In this document: positions 10,683 to 21,351 of the stretch, piece after piece
Position numbering within the stretch: the first letter of the stretch is position 1
Layout: each line of letters opens with the position of its first letter
Assembly (NCBI GenBank): GCA_014338405.1
Contig: JTDE01000432.1
Location: 149,186-213,185, forward strand
Direction: 5' to 3'
DNA: 64,000 bases
Origin: Paragonimus skrjabini miyazakii
Taxonomy: Eukaryota > Platyhelminthes > Trematoda > Plagiorchiida > Troglotrematidae
Program-made: the position numbers and the translations under genes
Notes under the pieces: generated by a model
Told to the model about the DNA's origin: nothing
The model's database searches: none
Seen by the model: the letters and a program-made list of their open reading frames with translations, nothing else

Positions 10683-10957
10683 TACTGATGAGTAGTAGGG
10701 GATTTAGTTTTCATATAGTTTGAACATTACCCACAACTGGTCGCAGCTGTCGCATTCCAATAGAATTTCCAGTCGGTCGGTTTCAAAAGGAAGCACTATA
10801 CTCGAGTTTCGCTCTCACTAGAGCTCGTCAGTAGTGCATATCTATGCTATGGCTGGGACTAGAACTCCGGCCACACTTTCATGTGGTAACCGTGTTGACC
10901 ATTGCGCTGCGCCATTGACCTCACATTAGGCACGACCGAATTATCATGTGTGACGGC
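10683..10957 (-). mobile_element. Family A ribozyme SINE, minus arm of an inverted pair
   Basis: Well-preserved copy. On the minus strand it reads the tRNA-like block (A-box-like TGGCGCAG, then a B box with a GGCCGGAGTTCTAGTCC stem-loop), the hammerhead (10793-10837), then the conserved tail ending near the family terminus (CCCTACTACTCATCAG). No protein is encoded. It is followed at once by a plus-strand head at 10963, forming a head-to-head inverted arrangement. Confidence 0.85.
10793..10837 (-). ncRNA. Hammerhead ribozyme motif, core intact (family A)
   Basis: Minus strand: helix I GCACTA / TAGTGC (6 bp), CTGACGA core (position 7 is free in the consensus CUGANGA), and helix II GCTCT...AGAGC closing a short loop. 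Then come GAAA and a very short helix III, ACTCGAGT, with GTA at the cleavage site (NUH rule satisfied). All catalytic core positions are as expected for a type I hammerhead with a minimal helix III. Motifs like this often need dimerisation through helix III, and the CTCGAG here is palindromic. Activity is inferred, not shown. Confidence 0.75.
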
Positions 10958-10962
10958 TCAAC

Positions 10963-11112
10963 CAGACAGCAACTGTGTCTCCTATGGGGACTATCGGACC
11001 ACCTGGTGAATACTCACAAGCGGAAGTGGTTGAGCGTTCACATATGATTATTCGATCGTGCCTAATGTGTGATCTGTGGTGCAATGTTCAACATGGTTGC
11101 CTCATGACAGAT
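10963..11112 (+). mobile_element. Family A SINE, 5'-half plus arm of an inverted pair
   Basis: Starts at the family head (ACTGTGTCTCC), continues through TACTCACAAGCGGAAGTGGTTGAGC and the tRNA-like block (GGTTGCCTCATGA), then stops before the ribozyme. Truncated at its 3' side. Confidence 0.75.
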
Positions 11113-11499
11113 TGATTAGTTGAACTAAATCTTTCGCTTGTAAAACATTTCCGCAGATTATCAGCATTGTACATGAATGAATAGAAGGTTGTGTACCATT
11201 GTCAGAGAGCTGAAGTCTGTGAAGAACAGTTTTGATCTGCACAAAACATTAGTTATGATAAAAACATTTGAGTTATGCAACAAAAACTGGGACTGTGTTT
11301 CCATATTCATGTTACTGTGATCACTTTTTACCAAAAATCTAAAAGAAGGAAACTCAATGTTTTACGTGAGATATCTCGGAAGTGCCTGAATTGAAGTTTT
11401 GGAAAACCACAGGGAAGTTCCCGTTAAACTCAAGTCCACTTTCAAACCGCTTCAGTTATTACCCGACAGGTTTTGCTGGCGATCATGACCTTCTACAAC
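11113..11499. other. Unassigned DNA
   Basis: No open frame with splice support and no repeat recognised; a 108-codon frame beginning here runs into the family B element and is not considered a gene. Confidence 0.4.
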
Positions 11500-11862
11500 T
11501 ATTAGTTACACTTAGAAGACACCTAATTGAGGAAAATGTGGATTTTGGCTGGATTCGAACCGGTGACACCAACAGCACGCTTAGACGTGGTAAAGGTTCT
11601 GCCGACAGAGCTACAAAACCACGCCGGATGCTCAGAAATTTTATCAGGATAGTTCATCCGTTGGATCATTTGGTGGGCTCCGTACGAGACAGTGAGACTG
11701 CCGGATGACTTAGCTGGAATGTGCTGTTTCCGAGCTTCCATCAAAGCCTGTTCGCTCGCTTGGTGGAGCGCTTGTCACGTTTGCCCATGCAGTGGTTTGA
11801 ATTTAACCGGAACCTACATTTCCCCCCATCAAATCTCCTCCTATTTATCGTATCCACTAAAC
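11500..11862. mobile_element. Family B foldback element, copy B2
   Basis: Left arm (about 11500-11650) and right arm (about 11700-11862) are imperfect inverted copies. The minus strand of the left arm is strikingly tRNA-like: A box TAGCTCTGTCGGCAGAACC (11613 to 11595) and B box GGTTCGAATCC (11561 to 11551), with A-to-B spacing normal for a tRNA. The right arm carries the same module in plus orientation with a decayed B box near 11790. Open frames crossing it are artefacts. Confidence 0.75.
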
Positions 11863-12535
11863 ATATAAATAGTACTTATTTTTCTCAAATAAATGTGAGT
11901 GCACGCGAGCTAGTTTTAAATTGTGACTCCTGACTGAACAGAGCGTGCAGGCCGAGCTCAACGCATTGGTGCGTCCGTATGCAGTGTGGGCACACACTTA
12001 GTAACATAATATTGTTCTCAACAACGTTGCTTGCCATCTTATAGCAATGACAGCAGTGGAATCAGTTTTGAGGTAGCACAAACGATCAGATTGTGTTGGC
12101 TATGGGAAAGACTCGTCTGAAGGTTGACGCCAATCTGTGTCAAGTGGATCGTCATTGTGATACGAACTTACGGAGTTGTTAAAGCAGTGTGCCTAGAGAG
12201 CTGACAAATGCAACGAATATGCGTCAGTCATTCTGCTGATTTGATTCGAATGACCCACTCGAGAAGAATGCATTCAATTTAGTGTGCTGAGTTATTTTCA
12301 GAGTGCATAGTTCTGTTTTGTGATGATCATTCAGATTGGAAATTGTTAGCACTTAAGTGCATCTTATTAATCACAATTCCATGCAAGTCTGTTTTTATGC
12401 TTTTATCAAATAATATAAACTAAAACAAGTCGCTTTTGACTGTACAGGTACTTGGTAATTTGCATGCGTACAATGCGCTCTACCGAGATGTCTGGATGAA
12501 TTAAGTTTCTCTAACTGTGGGGGATTGTCAGGCAG
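11863..12535. other. Unassigned DNA
   Basis: No coding or repeat assignment could be made. Confidence 0.35.
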
Positions 12536-12539
12536 GAAG

Positions 12540-12801
12540 TGCAAGCATTCCAGCTGTCGGCGGAATACTCCCAACACAGGGGGAGGTGCGTTCAAAAACC
12601 CACAGTGAGCGGATGGAGAACGGCGTGGGCAACCGGATGAGTCATCGCTCGATCGGATCGGACCAACGGGTGAGACGTGGCAGCCGAAATAGAATGAGTG
12701 ACCAAATTGAAGGCGTGATTATTCCAACACTCAGGAATATCTCAACACGGCTGTAGAGTACGTTCAAAGCCTACAGTAGACAGACGGAGGACAGCCCGAG
12801 C
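12540..12801 (+). repeat. Family C satellite-like tandem repeat abutting an assembly gap
   Basis: Two imperfect units with a period of about 173 bp: GGAATA.C.C.CAACAC, then CGTTCAAA..CC.ACAGT, then a GGAG.AC.GC.G.GC end recur near 12560 and 12734. GC content is higher than in the surroundings. The array runs straight into the run of Ns, as expected when an assembler fails to resolve tandem copies. Confidence 0.65.
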
Positions 12802-13000
12802 NNNNNNNNNNNNNNNNNNNNNNNNNNNNNNNNNNNNNNNNNNNNNNNNNNNNNNNNNNNNNNNNNNNNNNNNNNNNNNNNNNNNNNNNNNNNNNNNNNN
12901 NNNNNNNNNNNNNNNNNNNNNNNNNNNNNNNNNNNNNNNNNNNNNNNNNNNNNNNNNNNNNNNNNNNNNNNNNNNNNNNNNNNNNNNNNNNNNNNNNNNN
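12802..13000. other. Assembly gap (199 N)
   Basis: Run of undetermined bases. Frames translating as X through it are meaningless. It is flanked on the left by the family C tandem repeat. Confidence 0.99.
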
Positions 13001-13875
13001 CGAGCGCGCACGAAGCATGTAAACTAGCGTGTTGGACAATAAAGACTGCGCCTTATTGGACGCCTTTTCGCTACATAATCTCCATATAGACAACGTAATT
13101 CTTCAGACCACGTCAGTGTGAAGAAAGTTATAAAGAGTCGGAAGTTAACATTTCCTAGAACCGTGAACGGTATGCCTCATCTATGGATGGCAAATACAGA
13201 ACGCTCTTTTCTACGTTCAAAATACTCACGGGGGTTTTGAACAAGAGGGATTTTCGATCTCAGGTTTAGCAAGTTTACATGATAAACTGAATCTTGTTGA
13301 AGTACATATCAAGGTTGGTAGTAGGTATGTGTTTCCCTGGTGCATAAGCGGTTCATTCCCATAAAACGAACATATTGTTTAGTGGTGTAATACAACCTCT
13401 TACTTGCTCTCTCAGTTGATTGTTACGGTTTCCTTGGCTACTTTTGGAAGACTTGATGATGATAGTGTCAGTATAATTTCGTCCTTTGACTTGTCGGTAA
13501 ATTTTATTATCTGAAGCATGTAGCATTATCATTTAGTGGACTGTCATTTAACATTTATCAAACGTTGAGAAAGGTTTTCTATTTACCGTGTGTGAAAATT
13601 TGGTGGAACTACTTGGCAATCAGCGAACAAAGCCTAACATATACTAGGTAGCACACTCTGTAGGAAAAAACTGTCGGTAAAGCAAAATTTCCATTGTCTG
13701 ATTCATTCGCTCCCACGATGCTGATGCGTTTATTGGCTGGAATTTTTGCTCATAAAGAAAAGGGATCCTCACTTAAATGTTCTGTGCACCTCTTTCAGTT
13801 ACTTTCCGTTTGGTCAACGTTTTCTATTGCAGATTTTCACCCGTGATTACTTTCTATCGCTCACGTTATTCAGGA
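13001..13875. other. Unassigned DNA
   Basis: Two acceptor-like sites (CACCTCTTTCAG near 13797 and GTTTTCTATTGCAG near 13831) are not followed by a useful open frame. Nothing else recognised. Confidence 0.35.
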
Positions 13876-13877
13876 TC

Positions 13878-13942
13878 TATCAACTGTAGGCTCCGACCGT
13901 AATCTGAAGCCGCGTTGAGATATTCCACTGCATCTCCAACAT
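13878..13942 (-). repeat. Family C repeat, short inverted copy
   Basis: Minus strand reads GGAATATCTCAACGCGGCT and later AGCCTACAGTT, the same anchors as the tandem units at 12540-12801. Confidence 0.5.
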
Positions 13943-14464
13943 GGTCAATCACTATTTTCATCTCTTCTCTAAAGAACGTGCTCCGACTGTGCGGGTTTAA
14001 CAGATGTTTGTAATTGATCTATCGAACAGAAAGAACTCGTATCACTAGCATCCATCGACTTCTAAACGCGTAAATCTGGGCTGGATATTTTTGCCTGTCC
14101 AGTAAACTATGCGTTCTCTTGTTGGAAACCCGTGATGTAGACCCAAGGCACTTTTCTTCAGCTCGGATTCTATGATTAAACATTAAACCCTTGTGCGTTC
14201 CTCATGTCTTAATTACGTGCATTAGTATTTACTTCCATATGGAAAAACACTTTGAAAAATACTCTCACCGTATGCCTGTTTGAAACACTATGGGTGAGCC
14301 TTTCGAAATATTGATACCAAAGGATGCGATTATCACATTTACATCAATTTTTGTCAGTTGGACTACAAATTCCTCACTCATACGCCCTCTGATCTTACCC
14401 CATTGGGTTACCTTTGGTATACTGTGCATGATTGAAACCATGAATGGCGCAGCGCAAAAACTTT

Positions 14465-14490
14465 TATATATATGTATATATATATATATG
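14465..14490. repeat. TA-rich microsatellite
   Basis: Interrupted TATA/TGTA run. The 90- and 95-codon frames on opposite strands at 14265-14577 cross it and have no other support. Confidence 0.9.
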
Positions 14491-14599
14491 TCTCGAAGTG
14501 AACGTGTCCAACCCCGAGATAGAAAGCTTGCGCTCATTTGTCCGAATATAACGCAAACTAATGTGTACGTCGGTTAGTGTGTTAGTTTATCTATTTTGA

Positions 14600-14900
14600 T
14601 AGCTTCGTTTTCAGAATAGCTGAAGCCAGATTCTTCCCGAAATTGGAGGCCGAACATTGCATTTTACTGAAGCCATTGTCATCCGAAAGTTCACACCAGC
14701 GCTGCGTGTTCAGCAATGATTGTTCGTAGGGTTGTCGCTGTCATGGCAACGACAACCGTTGGAAACACTGATATTTGACTTCCCCTGTTATCTCACTTGT
14801 TTCTGCATATCGCTGCACAAATGATTTTTTGTGTGTGATCCGAACAATATTAGCCGGCTGTACTTTTTATTCAAGTACACCAATATATAAAGGGTTTAGA
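14600..14900 (+). pseudogene. Penelope-like element 3' end (GIY-YIG C-terminus)
   Basis: Frame TEAIVIRKFTPALRVQQ at about 14658-14708, followed after a stop by LFVGLSLSWQ. This is the helix at the C-terminal end of PLE GIY-YIG domains, and it aligns in DNA and protein with 26750-26850. The upstream part of the domain is not recoverable. It is a different subfamily from the copy at 15030-15580 immediately downstream, so two PLE ends lie side by side. Confidence 0.6.
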
Positions 14901-15029
14901 ATGGAGATTTGAGATAACGTCATAGTTTCACCATAGGCTTTTTGTCATTAATAATGTGTCTGCAGTTTGCGTGTTAGGACAGTGATTCAGAATGAACGTT
15001 TCACCGATATAGTTTTAATAATTCGTCCT

Positions 15030-15580
15030 CTTATTTTCCGCGTAAAAATACACCGGGAGCAATTCTAACTGGCTCTCATGGTGACTCCATCCATACGGCG
15101 ATAAGAGACATTCCCAAAACACCTCGTCGTACTGATTAAACAGGTGCACGACGAAACTAAAAATGTTGTCGTTGACCGAACGGCAAGTTACCGTCACCTC
15201 CAATAAAAAGAGAGAGAAAACCCATTGGCGCCAACTCAAGCTGTATCTACCAATTTGTGTCTAACTACGGCCAATGTTGCATCAGCACAACCGATAGGTG
15301 CTCACACTCTTGGATGACGGAACATTTATCAGAACGGTTCTCAGAATGTGACTGTATGGTCTAACTCCTTCCTACCGGGATCATGCAAACTTCTGGTATT
15401 GTCTAGCATCAGATACTTAATGGATGCATGTGGTCGAATTAGTCTCGAATCGACCTCCAAGATTGTTGGGCGTCACAATAATCCGCGTTTGCTACGTTTC
15501 GCTGAGACTGTGGCGATTAGCCGTCCTAAGCCAGTCTTGTGTGTGTATGTAAGCACTGAACTGCTACATATATACTAGTT
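15030..15580 (+). pseudogene. Penelope-like element GIY-YIG fragment (sister of 3855-4300)
   Basis: From about 15135 to 15563 the DNA is nearly identical to 3855-4300. It encodes CIYQFVSNYGQCCIS, then after frameshifts HNNPRLLRFAETVAISRP. The nuclease motif YIG is changed to CIS in both copies, so the change predates the copies' separation. Only the 3' third of the element is present, a typical 5' truncation. It keeps TEHLSERF, where the other copy has TGHLSERF. Confidence 0.8.
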
Positions 15581-15601
15581 TGACACAGTGTTCTTCAACA
15601 C

Positions 15602-15604
<3 letters not shown>

Positions 15605-15640
<36 letters not shown>
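15605..15640. repeat. TA dinucleotide microsatellite
   Basis: About 36 bases of pure alternating TA, just downstream of the PLE 3' end. Confidence 0.95.
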
Positions 15641-15641
<1 letters not shown>

Positions 15642-17985
15642 TTTTGGTGAATGCTTCCGTACTGAAGAGGCAATGTGCAATGCCACCAGTGTCTTTCTTG
15701 TGCCATGTTCTGCAACCTGACAACAAACTCTGCAGAGGTCATTTCAGAGCAGCTATTTATACATATGATCGCCCTTTTCATTTCAGATGTGGTTCACTTG
15801 ATGAACCCTGTTGATCGATTTCAGAAACAGCAAGCTTACTAAGGTTTGACGCCTGTGGTGAGACACATAAAGATCATCAATCTCTCCAAAAAAATATTTC
15901 TATGAAGAGCAAATTTATTCCCATTGTGGAGCTGGACTATTTTAATCTCACGGAATCCGGTCGGTGTGAGTACGACATACCAAGTGTATGGAATCAGAAG
16001 TGTAAGGATAGGCGTGGGGACATGATTGACACTATATAATTTCTTATCAAACCTGTTATGTTTTAGTGGACTACACACCACCGTGGATGAAAGCGACTGT
16101 AGAGTGCAGATATCCTGTAGCTTCCTGTGACTACTACGTAACCAGCGGGTGCTGAGAGCCGTGCAGTTGCTTGTTCATATACGGGTCAGTATACATTCAT
16201 GTTGCGTGGGGGCGTTGTCAGCCAACGATTATTTAGATCGAGAATCTCTTACCAGTAAAAAGAAAATTATAATCACTGTTTTATCCTGGAGCAGAACCAA
16301 TTTAAGAAGAGCAGTATGGTGTGAAGTATTACACCTTTGGAATACGGCTTACTCAGCTTATATTTGGCGTGTTGCTGGGACAATTAGACAATCACTAAAT
16401 GGACACTGTTTGGAGATACTTCAGGGAAACAATTCAGTGTGGGACACAACAGAGTCTGGAGTCTTTATTCTGGAAGGTAGATCCGGTGTTTAGTTTGTCG
16501 GACTGGTATGCGGTTTGCACTACATTCACCATCATCATCATCATCATAGACAGCAATACTTCAGCGGTTCACACCGATGCGTAACTACCACACAACCACG
16601 AAAAAGGAAAAGCATATAATGTATAGGAAAACAGAAGAGAAAAGAAAGGGAGGGGAAGGGACCTAACTACTAAAACTAGTTACGTCTAAATTCAAGCATA
16701 CAACATCAAGGTGCCTACACCATGAATTGCATTACGCCAATTTGAGTCGACGTGCCAGATGTCGTGAAATTTTATAATTGTGTTGTACACATGCTACCAA
16801 ACTCAAATATGTATATATGAATCAAATGTTTAGACGAACGGTCAATTTTATACGACAGAAATGTCCGATTTAACAAATCCGAGAAGTCCTATCTGGATGG
16901 TGATTACGATATGAAGGATGTGTTGCAAACTATTGTGGGACTACATTGTTTTATAGAAGGATGAGTTTCCATGACCAGAGAAAGCCTGCATGTATTGAAC
17001 TGCCTCTTGTGAGCCGTATTCAATTTTATTCAAACTAATTATGGCGCCGTTTTCGCACGAATTCCCTATCGGTAATTAAAACGGGATCATTTTTCCTTAA
17101 TAAAAAGTGAAGATTGAAAATATCGAGTTCTGGAAATTTTATGGTAGCCTGTCTAAAATGCACTTGCCTTCCGCATCACATGTGTACGTGGTCCGAAATA
17201 ATGCACGTCCACAGACAGTCACGTGACATTGTAGAATGCATAGTTGTGTTCTTGTTTAATAAATGGGTGAGATAAGCCGGGTTTCAATAGAATGTAAGCT
17301 ACCATGATATGTACTGATCTCAGTTAATCACGTTCTGTGGTAAAATTGGTTGAAAAAACCGTTGATGGTTCACATACATGTGTAATGTGCACTGGACGAC
17401 GAGATTATATGACCACCTAATCTTTCACCAGTGTTACTAGGTCAATAACAACCCAGTATTCGCAGTAAACGCACAGATTTTGTTTGAATATAGAAAGCTG
17501 ATTGTTGTTGGAATAGAAGATGAGGTTCACACAAGATAGAAGAAAACGTAGTGATCGCTTTTAAAATGTTGTCCACGATTTGTATGATGCCTTCAGGTTG
17601 AAATGCTGGTAATCTCAAGGGTAGGTACTAGGTATGATGTGGACAACATTACGGTTTGAAATAATCATTTCCCGTTACAAATCCGAACCAAACAAACAGA
17701 GAAGTGATACTACACGATTTGTGCTTGAGTAGATTTCGTTGCAATTCTAATGCTCTTTACTGCGAAATTTTCACTCATACGACAATTACAAAAAGAATCC
17801 AAAGCTGAAAACCAGTCTGGTTGCTACCACGGCAGTAGCAACGTTACACTTTTTTGCACAGACAAATTAGGGTCACAGTGTCTGACTGTCATTTTCTTGT
17901 CAGAACTGACAGTCAACTTTGAACCACGGTTGACGAACATACTTACTAAAATGAGTTCAACAAACAATTGTACAATCAGACAATT
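15641..17985. other. Unassigned DNA
   Basis: Holds an (ATC)n run at 16529-16548. An acceptor-like CCCTTTTCATTTCAG near 15785 is followed by only 17 open codons. Minus-strand frame 15839-16081 has two hydrophobic stretches but no splice support. Plus-strand frames 16149-16493 and 17750-17998 have no recognisable motif. Confidence 0.35.
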
Positions 17986-17987
17986 TG

Positions 17988-18196
17988 ATAACATTTAGAT
18001 GTAGTCAGGTTATGAGAAATCGAGGCTTTGGCTAGTTTGGAACAGGGGACAGGTTGGGTGAGTAACAGAATCCGAGCTGCTGTCAGGATTCTAAGTCACT
18101 TAGCAGAGAGCTTACCACGCTGTTTCCGTCACTAGTTGGAATCCAACCAAAGCCCTGATTTTTTGCAATTGCATCACATCTGTCAAACTACTCATT
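17988..18196. mobile_element. Family B foldback element, short copy B3
   Basis: The arms (about 17988-18055 and 18115-18196) are inverted: GAAATCGAGGCTTTGG on the left is answered on the minus strand of the right arm by AAAAAATCAGGGCTTTGG, followed by the decayed B-box GGATTCCAAC. Both outer ends show the family terminus (CAAACTACTC on the right). The centre is only about 60 bp, so it is an internally deleted form. Confidence 0.65.
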
Positions 18197-18689
18197 AATA
18201 ATACAGCGTGATAGCAAACACCTGGAAATAGTCAAAGTCATCGATCATTGAGCATCATCAGATGAGGCGACACGAGACAGACTAAGAAAGACGTTTCCTG
18301 TTAATTCTTCAACTCGAAACAGACATTTGTTATGATGCGCCTGGACGATCACAGTAAGATAATGTCACCCTATGATGTGTGTACAAAATAAATTTTTGTA
18401 ACGTAGATTCAGTCAAACCAGTTTTAAACCTGGATTTCTTTTTTTAACTGTTGTGTGATTTGGAATCTCACATACTGAACTCGTCTGCAATGCGACCAAT
18501 AGAATTGTGGCATAATCTGCTTGGGCAGAGGTGGTGTGGCGACAGACTTTTGTCTACTGTATTCAAACAGTGCAATTGCCAAGTTAGTTAGTGGTCTGGA
18601 TGAAGACAAATTGTCATACGACAATTCAATTTTATTTTTACGTACAAACAATTTAAATAAATCGCCAAACGTGCTATCGCGTACTAATT

Positions 18690-19160
18690 GGGAACTTGAA
18701 TAAAGGTGCTGGATCCGGGTCCTATAAGGCTGTAAAACTATGTTTAATACGGCGAACCAGGGCCTCATCAGTCTCCCCGGTTACAAACAAACAGCCAACG
18801 TTTACCACACCTCACTGTTTATACAAATGTTTGTGTGGTTGTAGTATCAGCTACATAGAAGGGACAAACCTACAGCTAGCCTCTCGTATCAAAGAACATA
18901 TTCCCAAGTGGCTGGAAACACAATTAGAAACGCTAAGCGTGTGCATAGAGGCCGACGGACGGCACCAAGCGTCATTAATAAAAATATACTTAACCCAAAC
19001 TGGACACAATCAATTTTTGTGACGCATTCTGTATGATTTTTCGAAGGCGCCGGAAACACGTCCTCCAGCTTACAGATACTTTGTCTATCAGACCTCAAAA
19101 TCATCCCCTGTGTGTTCAAAAATAACGTGTTGACGTTGCGGCTGCCTCGGTAGTGAGCAT
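18690..19160 (+). pseudogene. Penelope-like element GIY-YIG domain fragment
   Basis: Encodes the RT/endonuclease connector (VKLCLIRRTRASSVSPV), then the GIY-YIG start CLYKCLCGCSISYIEGT at about 18814-18866. LASRIKEHIPKWLE follows, holding the conserved Arg-containing helix, then after frameshifts ILYDFSKAPETRPP and VCSKITC near the C-terminus. YIG is altered to YIE. The connector continues upstream only weakly. The motif order is characteristic of flatworm PLEs and the copy is non-functional. Confidence 0.8.
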
Positions 19161-19589
19161 CCCCAAATTTTTGATCTTCATTTCCCCGTCCTTCATCTGT
19201 CTTATCTCTTAATCCATGAATTCCGTCTTATGTAACCTTATGCTGGTGTTCAAAATAAACTACGTCTAATTAGGATCAGAATATACGAAATTTTACTTCG
19301 GAGGACATCACATGATTTACGTCTTCTCATTGCTCTATTCAAGTTCATCAGGCTAACGAACTGCTCTAAATGGGAACATCAAAAGATACACTATGGCTTG
19401 GCGAAACAGGGTGACAAGCGGTTCTATCACAGGTGGATTAATCATGCTTTTTACAGTTAGTTTCTCACGCAACATTGAATAGTTCAGAGAGGAAATCGAG
19501 GTTGCGGATTAAATTTTCGGTTACGGTTGTGCGGCAGAAGGTGAACGAAATTCTACGGTAAGATCACACTAAAGTGAACAAATTAATTT

Positions 19590-19806
19590 TAGTTATTGAT
19601 GAACAGTCGGGAATTTGGTTAATTTCAAGTTGAACACCACTCACAATTGATCGCAGCTATCGCATTCCCATAAAAGTTTCTGTCGGCCCCTGTCGAAAAA
19701 AACACCGGACACGAGTTTCGTTCTTCTGAGAGCTCGTCAGTTGTGCATAACCTTGCCACGGTTTGAGTTAGACCTCCAGTAACGCTTTCATGAAGTTGAT
19801 AAACAG
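19590..19806 (-). mobile_element. Family A ribozyme SINE, minus arm of an inverted pair
   Basis: Family tail (TTCAAGTTGAACACCACTC), hammerhead (19702-19746) and part of the tRNA-like block, cut off at the block's 5' part. It abuts a plus-strand copy that begins with AACAGTAACTGTCTC, the same head junction seen at 10963. Confidence 0.8.
19702..19746 (-). ncRNA. Hammerhead ribozyme motif, core kept but stems weakened
   Basis: Minus strand: CTGACGAG, GAAA and a GTC cleavage triplet are all present, with helix III ACTCGTGT. Helix I (GCACAA against CGGTGT) keeps only about four pairs and helix II is partly mismatched, so folding is doubtful. Confidence 0.5.
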
Positions 19807-20113
19807 TAACTGTCTCACATTGAAACGATGGAGCAACCTGATCATTACTCACAAGCGAATATAGTTTAGTGGTCTAATGTGATAATTCGGTCGTGCCTAA
19901 TGTGAGGTCAATGGAACACTGGTTAATGCGGTTGCCTCATGAAAGCGTGGTCGGAGTTTTAGTCCCGGCCATGGTACTACTGATCAGCTCTAATGAGAAC
20001 GAAACTCGAGTCTAGTGCTTCTTTTCGAAAGCGGCCGAGTGGTATGTTTATGGGAATGCGACCACTGCGGTCAATTGTGGGTGATGTTCAACTTGTAATT
20101 TCAAATAATTGGC
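19807..20113 (+). mobile_element. Family A ribozyme SINE, plus arm of an inverted pair
   Basis: Near full-length from head to tail: AGCAACCTGATCATTACTC, tRNA-like block (GGTCAATGGAACACTGG; GGTTGCCTCATGAAAGCG; GTTTTAGTCCCGGCC), hammerhead at 19974-20018, and tail GTGGGTGATGTTCAACTTG. The ribozyme has CTGATCAG in place of CTGATGAG, losing the essential G8, so it should not cleave. Confidence 0.85.
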
Positions 20114-21344
20114 GCCCTTAACCGTCTCCCTGTATCATTCATTAAGTTCGGAACATCGTGCTTACTAACACATCCCTGACACTCTACCGTCAGCAGTGTT
20201 GGTCTGCATGATTTTTAAATCGTAGGACACTGGCGGCATGACTTTCGAAAGGAGGAAGTGTACCACCACTGATACACTAACGATAAGGACTTGTTAACCG
20301 TATAGTTGAAACTTTTAGTCCATGCTATAAGTGACTAGCCACATCGTATGACAAACAAGACACTGAATCTACAATCCAAATACTGAAACACATTCTATGG
20401 TTTTTTTTAATTAACGAAGGATTGTAGTTTCCTAGCAGCACAAGACTTTTAGTCATGTGTCATTTATTACAAGAAGCTGGTTACGTCTTTGTGAAAGTGA
20501 AATTTTGGGCTGACCGCACACAGCCCCAATTTCTACCGCATTGAAAATCTGTGAATTTTACTGTCTTACAGTACATACGAAGATGTTCAAGGTGCATACG
20601 TCAAAGGCTGTGTTAAGTGGAGCCTCAAAACGAACATGGGAAAGTGTGAGCTCCAATGTGTTGTAGCTTTTCATCAAAAATGTGAACATTCAATGTGTTA
20701 AGATGTGGAAGTGAGATGATCAAATTTTGTTGGACTAATTTTCATAAAATTACAAGATGGTAGCATAAGTTCGTTATAACATTTTTCAAATGTGTATGTT
20801 AGATTAGTTATTTTACAAAGGTTTCCAAACAAAATTCAACCCACTGCTTTTTATCAAAGTGTGTTTTTCGTTCCGAAAATTGACTGCAGTCATTTTAATA
20901 TCGACAAACGATGCGGTGCTATATCATTTTTGTTATGAGTTACACGTGATTATCATGGTTTAATGAGGAAATACAGCAGAAAACGTTCGCTATCCAACTT
21001 TCATTGATCGATCGTATGCATTTTCACTAAGGTAACACGATACCATTTACCGTGAACTACACACCCAGTAAGATAAGTAGTTGAGTTGTGAGAGAAAACG
21101 AGGTTGCTCGATGTACTCTTACGAATCGTCTTTCGAAGTGATTCTGAACATTTGGCCGTTATACCCGGCAAATTAAGCGTGTATTTTTGGAAATTTGATA
21201 CAAAACAACGCATGTTGTCAGTTCTATGAATTATGCTTATCCGAATAAGCATAATTCAGAATGTTGTTAATAATCGGAGCTTCCGATATGTAACCCCTTT
21301 CGTTGACCACCCTGACGATGATTATGGTGGTCTGCAAATTACAG
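20114..21344. other. Unassigned DNA with weak minus-strand frames
   Basis: Minus strand 20166-20295 is open for 43 codons (VMPPVSYDLKIMQTNTADG) and ends at a donor-like GTTA|GTAAGC; it may be an exon or a decayed element. Minus frame 21001-21252 is open for 83 codons with no good acceptor. A perfect 13-bp palindrome lies at 21228-21257. Confidence 0.3.
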
Positions 21345-21351
21345 CTCATAT

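Noticed and set aside
12742..13093. Frames of 89 and 109 codons
   Set aside because: Made mostly of X from the assembly gap.
14265..14577. Opposed 90- and 95-codon frames
   Set aside because: Both cross a TA microsatellite and read as shadows of each other; no domain or splice support.
16529..16548. (ATC)n run as a coding His or Ile tract
   Set aside because: Simple-sequence repeat with no surrounding coding evidence.
18740..18780. CTGATGAG on the minus strand near 18768
   Set aside because: No helix II or GAAA follows; it is part of the PLE connector coding sequence, not a hammerhead.
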